Source: JACMRI01 sp043778625 (GTDB lineage: Bacteria > Bacteroidota > Bacteroidia > UBA4408). From it: 30,768 bases of DNA. Shown piece by piece: positions 7,328-15,152 of the stretch. The DNA is taken from NCBI GenBank assembly GCA_043778625.1, contig JAYWFU010000028.1, positions 1 to 30,768 of the forward strand. Reading direction: 5' to 3'. The position numbers were made by a program, and so were the translations under genes. A model generated the notes under the pieces. That model ran no database searches, was not told the DNA's origin, and saw only the letters and a list, made by a program, of their open reading frames with translations. Each line of letters opens with the position of its first letter. The first letter of the stretch is position 1.

Positions 7328-8585
7328 AAATTATACGCACAATTTTAACTCAACGCAATTAATTAATCAATTAATGCTACTGTGCCAACGTGTGCCTACT
7401 GCGTGCTTACTGGTAAGCAACGATGCTAATGCTAAGTTTGATTATTTGCTTGCCTACCATAGCCAACAACACATTACTACAAATACCAATGCTTTAGCCA
7501 CTATTGAGCAATTTAGGCCACTGTGCCAGCACCCTATTTTTGGGCATATTGGTTATGATGTTAAAAACGAAATTGAACACCTTAGCTCCAATAATATTGA
7601 TTACCAAGGGTTTGACGCCACTCATTTTTTTGAACCTCAATTACTACTCGAAATTAAAAACAGTGCCATTATTGTAAGTTATACTAATGAGCAGTTAGTG
7701 AATGAAGTTATGTCACTATTTTTTGATACTAATAATACACTTGCTACACTACCCACTACGCCTTGTAACCTAGTGGCCACAACCACTAAGGACGAATACA
7801 TAACCAACGTAAATACTATTAAGCAACACATACAGCAGGGCGATATTTACATTGCTAACTACTGTATTACGTATGTAAGTAATGCTACCACAATTAATCC
7901 GTACCAAAAATTTATAACCCTCAACGCCTTTAGCAAAGCACCTTTTAGTGCTTTTTACAAATACGATACTAAGTATGTGTTATGCGCAAGCCCTGAACGC
8001 TACTTACAACGCACGGGCAACAAAGTACTAAGTATGCCCATTAAAGGCACACGTAAGCGGGGCAACACTCCTGCCGAAGACCTTGCAATAGCGCACGAAT
8101 TAAAGCACAACGCTAAGGAACAAAACGAAAATGTAATGATTGTTGATTTAGTGCGGAATGACCTTGCACAGTTGGCATTGCCTAATAGTGTTAAGGTAAA
8201 CGAATTGTTTGAAGTGCATACATTTAACGCAGTGCATCAATTAATATCTACCATTAGTAGTGAAGTAGCTAGTGCCGAAACACCTACCAATAGCGTTAAA
8301 ACAACTTTTCCTATGGGGTCAATGACGGGCGCACCCAAGGTAAGTGCAATGCAATTGATGGAGAATTTCGAGAATTTTAAACGTGGTATTTATTCAGGTA
8401 CTATTGGCTACATTAGCCCCAACAACGATTTTGATTTTAATGTGGTAATTCGCTCTGTGATTTATAACGCAACTACGCACACCGTTAGCTTGCCTGTGGG
8501 TAGTGCCATTACTAACAAATGCAATGCTATAGATGAGTACAACGAATGCCTGCTAAAAGCAAAAGCACTATTAGCTGTTATGTAG
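7308..8585 (+). CDS. pabB: Aminodeoxychorismate synthase component I
   Basis: PabB converts chorismate plus ammonia to 4-amino-4-deoxychorismate on the route to p-aminobenzoate and folate. The chorismate-binding domain is clear: PIKGTRKRG at 244-252 with the PabB-type lysine (Lys246) in place of the alanine of TrpE PIAGT. NVMIVDLVRNDL, FPMGSMTGAPKVSAMQLME, YSGTIGYISPNNDFDFNVVIR and VGSAITN follow. The 425-residue protein starts at the ATG at 7308; the frame stays open upstream to 7236, but that part lies inside the BtuF-like gene and looks like a shadow. The start overlaps the upstream stop by 20 nt, suggesting translational coupling. No pabA or pabC is visible here, so the amidotransferase partner must be encoded elsewhere. 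Confidence 0.9.
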   Translation: MHSILTKNYTHNFNSTQLINQLMLLCQRVPTACLLVSNDANAKFDYLLAYHSQQHITTNTNALATIEQFRPLCQHPIFGHIGYDVKNEIEHLSSNNIDYQGFDATHFFEPQLLLEIKNSAIIVSYTNEQLVNEVMSLFFDTNNTLATLPTTPCNLVATTTKDEYITNVNTIKQHIQQGDIYIANYCITYVSNATTINPYQKFITLNAFSKAPFSAFYKYDTKYVLCASPERYLQRTGNKVLSMPIKGTRKRGNTPAEDLAIAHELKHNAKEQNENVMIVDLVRNDLAQLALPNSVKVNELFEVHTFNAVHQLISTISSEVASAETPTNSVKTTFPMGSMTGAPKVSAMQLMENFENFKRGIYSGTIGYISPNNDFDFNVVIRSVIYNATTHTVSLPVGSAITNKCNAIDEYNECLLKAKALLAVM

Positions 8586-8699
8586 TGCATTGTTGTAATT
8601 ACTGTTTTGCTTTTTAAATAAAGCCTTATATTCACGCACCACAAAATACACTACTATTATATAAAGCCTAAGAAACTTTAATTATAACACCCATCATCA

Positions 8700-11324
8700 A
8701 TGACCAAGGCATCAACTACTGATAGTAAAGGAGTAGCGGAAACCCCGCTAATGAAGCAATACAATGCTATTAAAACTAAATATCCTGATGCTATATTATT
8801 ATTTAGAGTAGGCGATTTTTACGAAACCTTTGGCGACGATGCTATCAAAGCGGCTAAAGTGCTTAACATTACGCTTACCCGCCGTGCCAATGGTGCAGCT
8901 ATGTTTATAGAGTTGGCTGGGTTTCCGCATCATTCGTTAGATAATTATTTGCCCAAATTAGTACGTGCTGGTTATAGGGTAGCAATATGCGACCAGCTCG
9001 AAGACCCAAAACTTGCCAAGGGTATTGTAAAACGTGGGGTTACGGAGTTGGTTACTCCTGGAGTTTCGTACAATGATAAAACATTAGAATCCACAGCTAA
9101 TAATTTCTTATGTTCTTTACACAAAGATAAAGACGAGTATGGCGTGGCATTTTTAGATATATCCACAGGGGAGTTTTATGTAGCGCAAGGCGGATTAGAG
9201 TATGTGGAGAAATTAATTCAAAATTTTAAACCATCGGAACTTATTCACTGCAAGGCGCAAAAAAACTGGGTATACGAACAATTTGCAGAATCGTTTTTTT
9301 CGTTTCCGTTAGATGAATGGGTATATAGTTTTGATTATGCCCACGAACTTTTACTCAAGCAATTTAATGTAACATCGCTTAAGGGCTTTGGTATTGATGG
9401 CTTACCACAGGGCATTATAGCCGCAGGTGCAGCATTACAGTATTTAAAAGATACGCAACACGATAAAAACGGACATTTACAAAACATTAGCCGTATTGAC
9501 GAAGAAAAATATGTATGGTTAGATAAATTTACCATTCGTAATTTGGAACTTTCGTATTCCAATAACGAAAATGCAGTAACGCTATTAAACGTTATTGACA
9601 AAACTACTACGCCAATGGGCGCACGGTTACTACGCCGCTGGGTGGCGTTGCCGCTAAAAGACATACACAGCATACAAGAGCGACAAAAAATAGTAACTCA
9701 TTTTGTAACCACCAATGCCGCTACTAATCAATTAATTACTGAGCTCAAACACATTGGCGATTTAGAACGCCTAGTGTCCAAGGTGGCCACAGGGCGTGTT
9801 AATCCAAGAGAGGTACAGCAACTACACCGCTCATTAACCGCTATCGAAGAAATAAAATTAAGCCTAAAACTACAACAAAACCAACCGCTACATTACTTAG
9901 CCGAACAACTTAATGCGTGCACTGTTATTAGAGATAGAATACAAACACAACTAGCGCACGACCCACCATTGCTGGTACACAAAGGTAACGTAATACAAAA
10001 AGGGGTAAACGCTGAGCTAGACCAATTACGTGAAATTGCCTACAACGGCAAAGATTTTTTATTGCAAATACAACAAAAAGAAGCGGAGCGCACAGGCATA
10101 ACATCGCTCAAGGTGGCGTTTAACAACGTATTTGGCTATTACCTTGAAGTAACTAATTCGCACAAAGACAAAGTGCCCACTGATTGGATACGTAAGCAAA
10201 CGCTTACCAACGCCGAGCGTTATATTACCGAAGAGTTAAAAATATACGAGGAACAAATTGTAGGTGCCGAAGATAAAATACATGCCTTAGAAACACAATT
10301 GTACAACGACCTTGTAACGGATTTAATACCCTTCGTAAAACCGATACAATACAACGCAGCCGTGTTGTCGCAACTGGACTGTATGCTATCCTTAGCAACG
10401 CTTGCCTTACAAAATAACTATGTACTGCCTGAGGTAAATGATGGCTATGCTATTGATATAAAAAACGGACGGCACCCCGTTATTGAACAACAACTAAAAG
10501 TAGGCGATACCTACGTGGCCAACGATGCGTACTTGGATAACGAAGAGCAACAACTGTTAATGATTACTGGGCCTAACATGAGCGGTAAATCAGCCCTATT
10601 ACGCCAAACGGCATTAATAGTACTAATGGCACAAATAGGTAGCTATGTGCCTGCTGACGCTGCACAAATAGGCGTGGTAGATAAAATATTTACCCGAGTA
10701 GGTGCGTCGGACAATATATCCAGTGGAGAAAGTACGTTTATGGTAGAGATGAACGAAACGGCCAGTATACTTAACAACCTCAGCAATCGTAGTTTAATAT
10801 TATTAGACGAAATTGGGCGTGGTACCAGCACCTACGACGGCATAAGTATAGCATGGGCAATAGCCGAATATATACACGAACACAAGCACAAAGCCAAAAC
10901 ATTATTTGCCACGCATTACCACGAGTTAAATGACATGAGCGAACGCTTCCGTCGTATTAAAAATTTTAATGTAAGTGTAAAACAATACAACGGTAAAATA
11001 CTATTTACCCGCAAATTAGTGGCGGGCGGTAGCGAACATAGTTTTGGGATACACGTGGCGCAAATGGCAGGAATGCCTAAGCAAGTAATAGACCGCGCGA
11101 ATACGATACTTGCCCACATGGAGCAAACCCACCAACAAACACCTACTGCCAAAACTAAGGTGGATACAAGCGTTGATGATAAATTACAGCTTAGCTTTTT
11201 TCAGTTAGATGACCCTGTATTGTCTGAAATTAAAAACCAACTACTAGCCACTGATATTAATACACTTACCCCTGTGGAAGCACTAATGAAGCTCAACGAC
11301 ATTAAAAAACTAATGGGTAAATAA
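8700..11324 (+). CDS. mutS: DNA mismatch repair protein MutS
   Basis: MutS recognises mismatches and small loops and recruits MutL. The 874-residue protein has the full MutS1 layout. The N-terminal mismatch-binding domain carries Phe40-Tyr41-Glu42 in VGDFYETFGDDA. The connector and lever/clamp regions follow, then the ATPase domain with Walker A GPNMSGKSALLRQ near 623-635, the SSGESTFMVEMNETA switch, Walker B LILLDEIGRGTSTYDG, and the FATHYHEL motif. A short C-terminal tail follows, ending MKLNDIKKLMGK. The Walker A has MSGKS where MAGKS is more usual. It stands alone, 114 nt after pabB and 81 nt before the aminopeptidase gene. No TAnnTTTG promoter is obvious upstream. Confidence 0.97.
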   Translation: MTKASTTDSKGVAETPLMKQYNAIKTKYPDAILLFRVGDFYETFGDDAIKAAKVLNITLTRRANGAAMFIELAGFPHHSLDNYLPKLVRAGYRVAICDQLEDPKLAKGIVKRGVTELVTPGVSYNDKTLESTANNFLCSLHKDKDEYGVAFLDISTGEFYVAQGGLEYVEKLIQNFKPSELIHCKAQKNWVYEQFAESFFSFPLDEWVYSFDYAHELLLKQFNVTSLKGFGIDGLPQGIIAAGAALQYLKDTQHDKNGHLQNISRIDEEKYVWLDKFTIRNLELSYSNNENAVTLLNVIDKTTTPMGARLLRRWVALPLKDIHSIQERQKIVTHFVTTNAATNQLITELKHIGDLERLVSKVATGRVNPREVQQLHRSLTAIEEIKLSLKLQQNQPLHYLAEQLNACTVIRDRIQTQLAHDPPLLVHKGNVIQKGVNAELDQLREIAYNGKDFLLQIQQKEAERTGITSLKVAFNNVFGYYLEVTNSHKDKVPTDWIRKQTLTNAERYITEELKIYEEQIVGAEDKIHALETQLYNDLVTDLIPFVKPIQYNAAVLSQLDCMLSLATLALQNNYVLPEVNDGYAIDIKNGRHPVIEQQLKVGDTYVANDAYLDNEEQQLLMITGPNMSGKSALLRQTALIVLMAQIGSYVPADAAQIGVVDKIFTRVGASDNISSGESTFMVEMNETASILNNLSNRSLILLDEIGRGTSTYDGISIAWAIAEYIHEHKHKAKTLFATHYHELNDMSERFRRIKNFNVSVKQYNGKILFTRKLVAGGSEHSFGIHVAQMAGMPKQVIDRANTILAHMEQTHQQTPTAKTKVDTSVDDKLQLSFFQLDDPVLSEIKNQLLATDINTLTPVEALMKLNDIKKLMGK

Positions 11325-11405
11325 CACGTTACTTTTTTACTTTTTTTGACTCCATAATTCTAATATCTTCACACATTACTAATTTTAATTTAATAATTAT
11401 ACCCT

Positions 11406-12695
11406 ATGAAATATTTACCAATTAATAATAACCTATTTATAACCAACAGAGCTAATTTTACAAAACATCTCAAGCCCAACAGTATAGCGGTGTTTGTGAG
11501 CAACGATGCTATGCCTACTAATGCCGATGGCACAATGGGGTTTCGTCAAAATAGCGATTTGTTTTACCTCACAGGTATCGACCAAGAAAACACCATGCTT
11601 GTGTTGTACCCCGATGCTACCACTAACGACTGGAAAGAACTACTATTTGTACAAGAAACCAACGAACATATTGCAGTGTGGGAAGGTGAAAAACTCAATA
11701 AGGAACAAGCCAAGCAAGTAAGCGGAATAACCAATGTACATTGGAGTAAGGGGTTTAACGCAACCTTACAACAGTTTGTGTTTCAGGCAGAAACTATTTA
11801 TTTAAACGCTAATGAACATGCACGCCAAGGCAACGAAACACAAACTGCACAGGATCGTTTTAATAGTTTTATAAAACAAAAATACAGCCTACATAAAGTA
11901 GAGCGTAGTGCGCCTATTATGCACCGTATTAGAGCCATAAAATCGGAACACGAAATAGCTTTACTACAACAGGCGTGCAACATTACCGAAAAAGGATTTC
12001 GTCGATTATTACCCTTTGTAAAACCTGAAGCAATGGAGTACGAAATTGAGGCCGAATTACTACACGAATTTGTGCGTAATAGGTCGCGAGGTTTTGCTTA
12101 CGGGCCAATAATAGCAAGCGGTTTAAACGCCTGCACACTACATTACGTGGATAATAATAAAGCCTGCAAAGCTGGCGATGTTATACTGTTAGATGTGGCA
12201 GCAGAGTACGGTAACTATGCAAGCGATATGACTCGTTGCTTACCTGTAAGTGGTAGATTTAGCCCTCGTCAAAAAGCCGTGTATAACGCCGTGCATCGTG
12301 TAATGAACGCATCGATAAAAATGCTTACCGTAGGCAATACGTTTGAAAAATATAATAAAGCCGTAGGCGAATTAATGACTGAAGAGCTACTGCAACTAGG
12401 CTTAATTACTAGCGATGAGGTACGTAACGAAAACCCTAAAACGCCTGCGTACAAAAAATACTTTATGCACGGCACATCGCATTTTTTAGGGCTAGATGTA
12501 CATGATGTAGGTATGTTTCAAGCACCGATGGAAGCGGGCATGGTGTTTACGTGCGAGCCAGGCATATATATACGAGAAGAAAACTTAGGCATACGCTTAG
12601 AAAACAATATACTAATAACCCCTACTGGAAATTTAGACTTAATGGCTAACATACCTATTAATGCTGAAGAAATAGAGGAGTTAATGAATAAATAG
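11406..12695 (+). CDS. pepP: Xaa-Pro aminopeptidase (M24B)
   Basis: Removes N-terminal residues preceding proline. At 429 residues it matches bacterial aminopeptidase P. The N-terminal creatinase-like domain includes FRQNSDLFYLTGIDQENTML. The C-terminal pita-bread domain carries the five metal ligands: Asp263 and Asp274 (LLDVAAEYGNYASDMTR), His359 (HGTSHFLGLDVHDVG), Glu384 (TCEPGIYI) and Glu399 (GIRLENN). No signal peptide, so cytoplasmic. It is followed 23 nt later by the DinB-like gene on the same strand and may be cotranscribed with it. The AT-rich leader holds TAATTTTA at 11380-11387, a near match to the -7 consensus. Confidence 0.93.
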   Translation: MKYLPINNNLFITNRANFTKHLKPNSIAVFVSNDAMPTNADGTMGFRQNSDLFYLTGIDQENTMLVLYPDATTNDWKELLFVQETNEHIAVWEGEKLNKEQAKQVSGITNVHWSKGFNATLQQFVFQAETIYLNANEHARQGNETQTAQDRFNSFIKQKYSLHKVERSAPIMHRIRAIKSEHEIALLQQACNITEKGFRRLLPFVKPEAMEYEIEAELLHEFVRNRSRGFAYGPIIASGLNACTLHYVDNNKACKAGDVILLDVAAEYGNYASDMTRCLPVSGRFSPRQKAVYNAVHRVMNASIKMLTVGNTFEKYNKAVGELMTEELLQLGLITSDEVRNENPKTPAYKKYFMHGTSHFLGLDVHDVGMFQAPMEAGMVFTCEPGIYIREENLGIRLENNILITPTGNLDLMANIPINAEEIEELMNK

Positions 12696-12718
12696 TAGCA
12701 CTTAATATTAAATTAAAA

Positions 12719-13198
12719 ATGAACAATTGTACTAAGCGGTTGCTTGCCATTGAACAATTAACCAACACGTTAGTGAGTTATGTACCGATGCTTACAAACA
12801 AAAAAACAAGTGTGTCAGCTTGGTCAGTAGGCGAACAGCTACATCATACACTACTGGTAAATGAAAGTATATTAACAAAAATAATGGCTAACGAAAGCGT
12901 TGAAGGCAAACCTACTACACTTATTGGACGAATTATTTTATTTTTAGGAGTAATACCTAGGGGTAAAGGCAAAGCCCCTAAAATATTTGTAACTAAACAA
13001 CTTACGGAGAAAGAGGTTAACACACTTATTACACAACAACTAACCACTATTGCAATATTAAAAAATATAGATAACACTACGTTGCAATGTAGTTTTCCGC
13101 ACCCTTACTTTGGACTACTTACTACTAAACAATGGTTACGCTTTATACAAATACACACCAACCATCACGTTAAAATAATTAGAGATATTATGAGTTAG
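12719..13198 (+). CDS. DinB-like (YfiT/DinB fold) protein
   Basis: 159 residues with the pattern of the DinB superfamily, four-helix-bundle proteins that usually bind a divalent metal through three histidines. The candidate ligands are His42/His43 in SVGEQLHHTLLVNES and His146/His150 in the C-terminal IHTNHHVKIIRDIM motif. Bacterial members include bacillithiol and mycothiol S-transferases and many proteins of unknown function. Which thiol, if any, this one uses cannot be told from the sequence. It follows pepP by 23 nt and converges with the methyltransferase gene, with only 21 nt between the two stops. Confidence 0.7.
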   Translation: MNNCTKRLLAIEQLTNTLVSYVPMLTNKKTSVSAWSVGEQLHHTLLVNESILTKIMANESVEGKPTTLIGRIILFLGVIPRGKGKAPKIFVTKQLTEKEVNTLITQQLTTIAILKNIDNTTLQCSFPHPYFGLLTTKQWLRFIQIHTNHHVKIIRDIMS

Positions 13199-13219
13199 TG
13201 TGCTTTCTAAGCTTATCTA

Positions 13220-14401
13220 TTATGGCGTTTGCATCAATGTTTCTAAATAATGTTGTTCAATACCAAAATAGGCTTTGGTGGCTTTTATAGTTGTTAAAAT
13301 ATTTTGTTGTTGTAGTGCTGTTTTATGTTTTTTTTCTGCTACAATCATCACGTTTTTGGGAGTATGCACATCGGATATAAATTCAAATACTTTGGTTGAA
13401 TAACCGTAATATTCGAGCAAGAGGGCACGCAAGCCATCGGTTACCATTTCGGCTTGTCGCTCTAAAAAGATGCCATGTTTTAGCAAAAAATTTAATTCGT
13501 TTTTTACTTTATGTTTTTCTATTTCGTTGCGAATTTGTTTGTGGCAACATGGTGCAACCACAATTAAATCGGCATTGGCCATTACGCCCTTATGAATAGC
13601 ATCGTCAGTAGCAGTATCGCAAGCGTGCAGAGCAATTAGCACATTGGTGTGTTGTGCATTGTAGTTGGTAATAGTACCCTCTACAAAATTTAACCCTTTA
13701 AAACTTGATTGTTGCGCAATAGTATTACACAATACTACTAAGTCTTTACGAAACTCTACACCCGTAACTATTGCATTAATTTTTAAATTATTGGTTAAAT
13801 AATCATACAAAGCAAACGTTAAGTAACCTTTGCCAGCCCCCATATCCGTTACATTTAAAGTAGTATGTTGAGGTAAATTTTTTATTAACGGACTTAATAA
13901 TTCAACGTATCTATTTATTTGTTTAAATTTATTTTGTGCCGTAGCATTTACATTTCCTTTTTCGTTGGTAATACCTAAGTGGTGCAAATATTCTTTTCCG
14001 TTGGCAACAATTAATCTGCTTTTTTCGGTATTGTGCGCTAACGAGGGTAGCTCTGTATGCGTAGGTTTGCTGGTTTTTAAAGCCGTTTTATTAGGTGCTG
14101 TACAGTCTAACACCGTATCGGCAACAGTAGTACACAAAGTACTTACTCTAAATTCGCCGTTATTAATAAACTCATTAATAATAGTTACGCTCTCTTGCTC
14201 AGTATAATTTTTAATAATATCCTTAGTAAGGTAACGATAAGTAAAACTTAATTTATCTTCGTTTTTAATTGTAATTTTTTTAACATAACAATTTTTCAAG
14301 CCCTCGGTAGTGCCTTTGTAATTACCCAGCGACAGTTTTACAAATGTATTTTCGGTTAGAGATATCGTTAGTAAATTAATATAATGTTGTAGATGTGTCA
14401 T
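13220..14401 (-). CDS. SAM-dependent methyltransferase (Methyltransf_32-like)
   Basis: A 393-residue protein with a C-terminal Rossmann-type methyltransferase domain. Motif I, VTDMGAGKGYLTFALYDYL, is at 184-202; an acidic residue for SAM ribose is in VTGVEFRKD (about 212-220); LIALHACDTATDDAI is near 255-269. The VVAPCCHKQIR segment at 281-291 is typical of the Methyltransf_32 family, related to eukaryotic RRNAD1/METTL25. The N-terminal 140 residues are less conserved and contain YVKKITIKNEDKLSFTYRYL, which may be a substrate-binding region. Substrate unknown; RNA or protein is plausible from the family. Monocistronic by appearance, converging with the DinB-like gene and 46 nt beyond the RAYT stop on the same strand. 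Confidence 0.75.
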   Translation of the reverse strand: MTHLQHYINLLTISLTENTFVKLSLGNYKGTTEGLKNCYVKKITIKNEDKLSFTYRYLTKDIIKNYTEQESVTIINEFINNGEFRVSTLCTTVADTVLDCTAPNKTALKTSKPTHTELPSLAHNTEKSRLIVANGKEYLHHLGITNEKGNVNATAQNKFKQINRYVELLSPLIKNLPQHTTLNVTDMGAGKGYLTFALYDYLTNNLKINAIVTGVEFRKDLVVLCNTIAQQSSFKGLNFVEGTITNYNAQHTNVLIALHACDTATDDAIHKGVMANADLIVVAPCCHKQIRNEIEKHKVKNELNFLLKHGIFLERQAEMVTDGLRALLLEYYGYSTKVFEFISDVHTPKNVMIVAEKKHKTALQQQNILTTIKATKAYFGIEQHYLETLMQTP

Positions 14402-14447
14402 AGTTAGTTAAGTACAATTATTTAATGAGGATACAATTAAAAGCAAG

Positions 14448-15134
14448 TTAAGAATAAAATTTATCAGCGTCCCATTTTTTAGGGTTGTTTATAATGTAGG
14501 CTGTTATGTTGTTATATGCCCGTTCGTCTCGAATAATGTTTTCGTAATAATTGGGTTGCCATACAGTACGACCAACGTTGAGTAAGTTTAATTGTTTCGT
14601 TACCGACGATTTGTATCCCCGCACAATAGCACCCACCGTGTTTGATGGGCCACGCAATACGGTCGAATTTGTTTCGCCCGTTATGGTCGTGTTTGTGTTG
14701 TCCGCCATGGTAGGCGGCGAATCGCATTCGCCCGTTATGATAGACAAATGCGTTTTATCCGATTTTAAATGCAATAATTTGTTGTTCAGGGGCGAATGCA
14801 GTTCGTTGTTGTTCAGGGGCGAATGCGATTCGCCCGTACGGATAATCAATTCGCCATTAGGGATTTCATTTATTTTTATGATTCCGTGCATGTGGTTAGG
14901 CATAATTATAAATACGCCTAGTTCCACATTGGGGCGTATTAGTATCGTATTAATCCATTCGTTGTGGGCAATTGTTCCGTATTGGTTCAATAGCATTTCG
15001 CCATTTTTTATGGTGCCAAACAAGTGTGCTTTATCTTGCACACAAATGGTAATAAAATATAAGCCTGCCTGCGCATAATCATATCCTTTTAATCGAATAG
15101 ATCTGCGATGATGAATGTTTGGGTTGTAGCTCAC
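14448..15134 (-). CDS. REP-associated tyrosine transposase (RAYT, Y1/HUH)
   Basis: A 228-residue single-copy-type transposase of the TnpA_REP family. It opens with HHRRSIRLKGYDYAQAGLYF, then FITICVQDKAHLFG. The HUH motif is MPNHMHGI (His81, His83), and the segment TVGAIVRGYKSSVTKQLN (about 166-183) contains the likely catalytic Tyr174. VWQPNYYENIIRDERAYNNI closes the domain. RAYTs nick and join single-stranded REP hairpins and are thought to spread them. Between the HUH block and the catalytic helix lies an unusually long linker (about 92-165). It is made of repeats such as RTGESHSPLNN, NELHSPLNN, ITGECDSP and ITGETNST, and these are encoded by REP-like hairpins within the gene. The start ATG at 15134 lies 18 nt before the metG stop end (15153), so the gene follows metG closely on the same strand. 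Confidence 0.88.
   Translation of the reverse strand: MSYNPNIHHRRSIRLKGYDYAQAGLYFITICVQDKAHLFGTIKNGEMLLNQYGTIAHNEWINTILIRPNVELGVFIIMPNHMHGIIKINEIPNGELIIRTGESHSPLNNNELHSPLNNKLLHLKSDKTHLSIITGECDSPPTMADNTNTTITGETNSTVLRGPSNTVGAIVRGYKSSVTKQLNLLNVGRTVWQPNYYENIIRDERAYNNITAYIINNPKKWDADKFYS
14661..14679. repeat. Degenerate REP-like hairpin inside the RAYT gene
   Basis: GGTCGAA at 14661-14667 pairs with TTCGCCC at 14673-14679 with one G-T wobble and a 5-nt loop. It is a decayed version of the GGGCGAAT/ATTCGCCC hairpin at 14817-14835 and encodes the ITGETNST part of the linker. Confidence 0.5.
14716..14732. repeat. REP-like hairpin inside the RAYT gene
   Basis: GGCGAAT at 14716-14722 and ATTCGCC at 14726-14732 form a perfect 7-bp stem with a CGC loop. 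It encodes the ITGECDSP part of the transposase linker. It is a second copy of the hairpin at 14817-14835. Confidence 0.65.
14779..14832. repeat. Tandem 27-bp in-frame duplication in the RAYT gene
   Basis: Two adjacent 27-bp units, 14779-14805 and 14806-14832, are identical at 25 positions. Each contains TTGTTGTTCAGGGGCGAATG. The period is nine codons, giving the repeated SPLNN peptide. The second unit carries the intact hairpin arm; the first has two changed bases that break it. Confidence 0.75.
14817..14835. repeat. REP-like hairpin inside the RAYT gene (best copy)
   Basis: GGGCGAAT at 14817-14824 and ATTCGCCC at 14828-14835 form a perfect 8-bp stem with a GCG loop. This shape, GGGCGAAT-N3-ATTCGCCC, is that of a REP unit. 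It encodes TGESHSP in the transposase linker. No copy was seen outside the gene in this window. Confidence 0.65.
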
Positions 15135-15152
15135 AGAACATTTAAAATTAAA

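Noticed and set aside
14551..15078. Long open frame on the plus strand opposite the RAYT gene
   Set aside because: It is antisense to a well-supported transposase, its product is Cys/Ser-rich without family features, and its openness follows from the repeat-rich codons of the RAYT linker.
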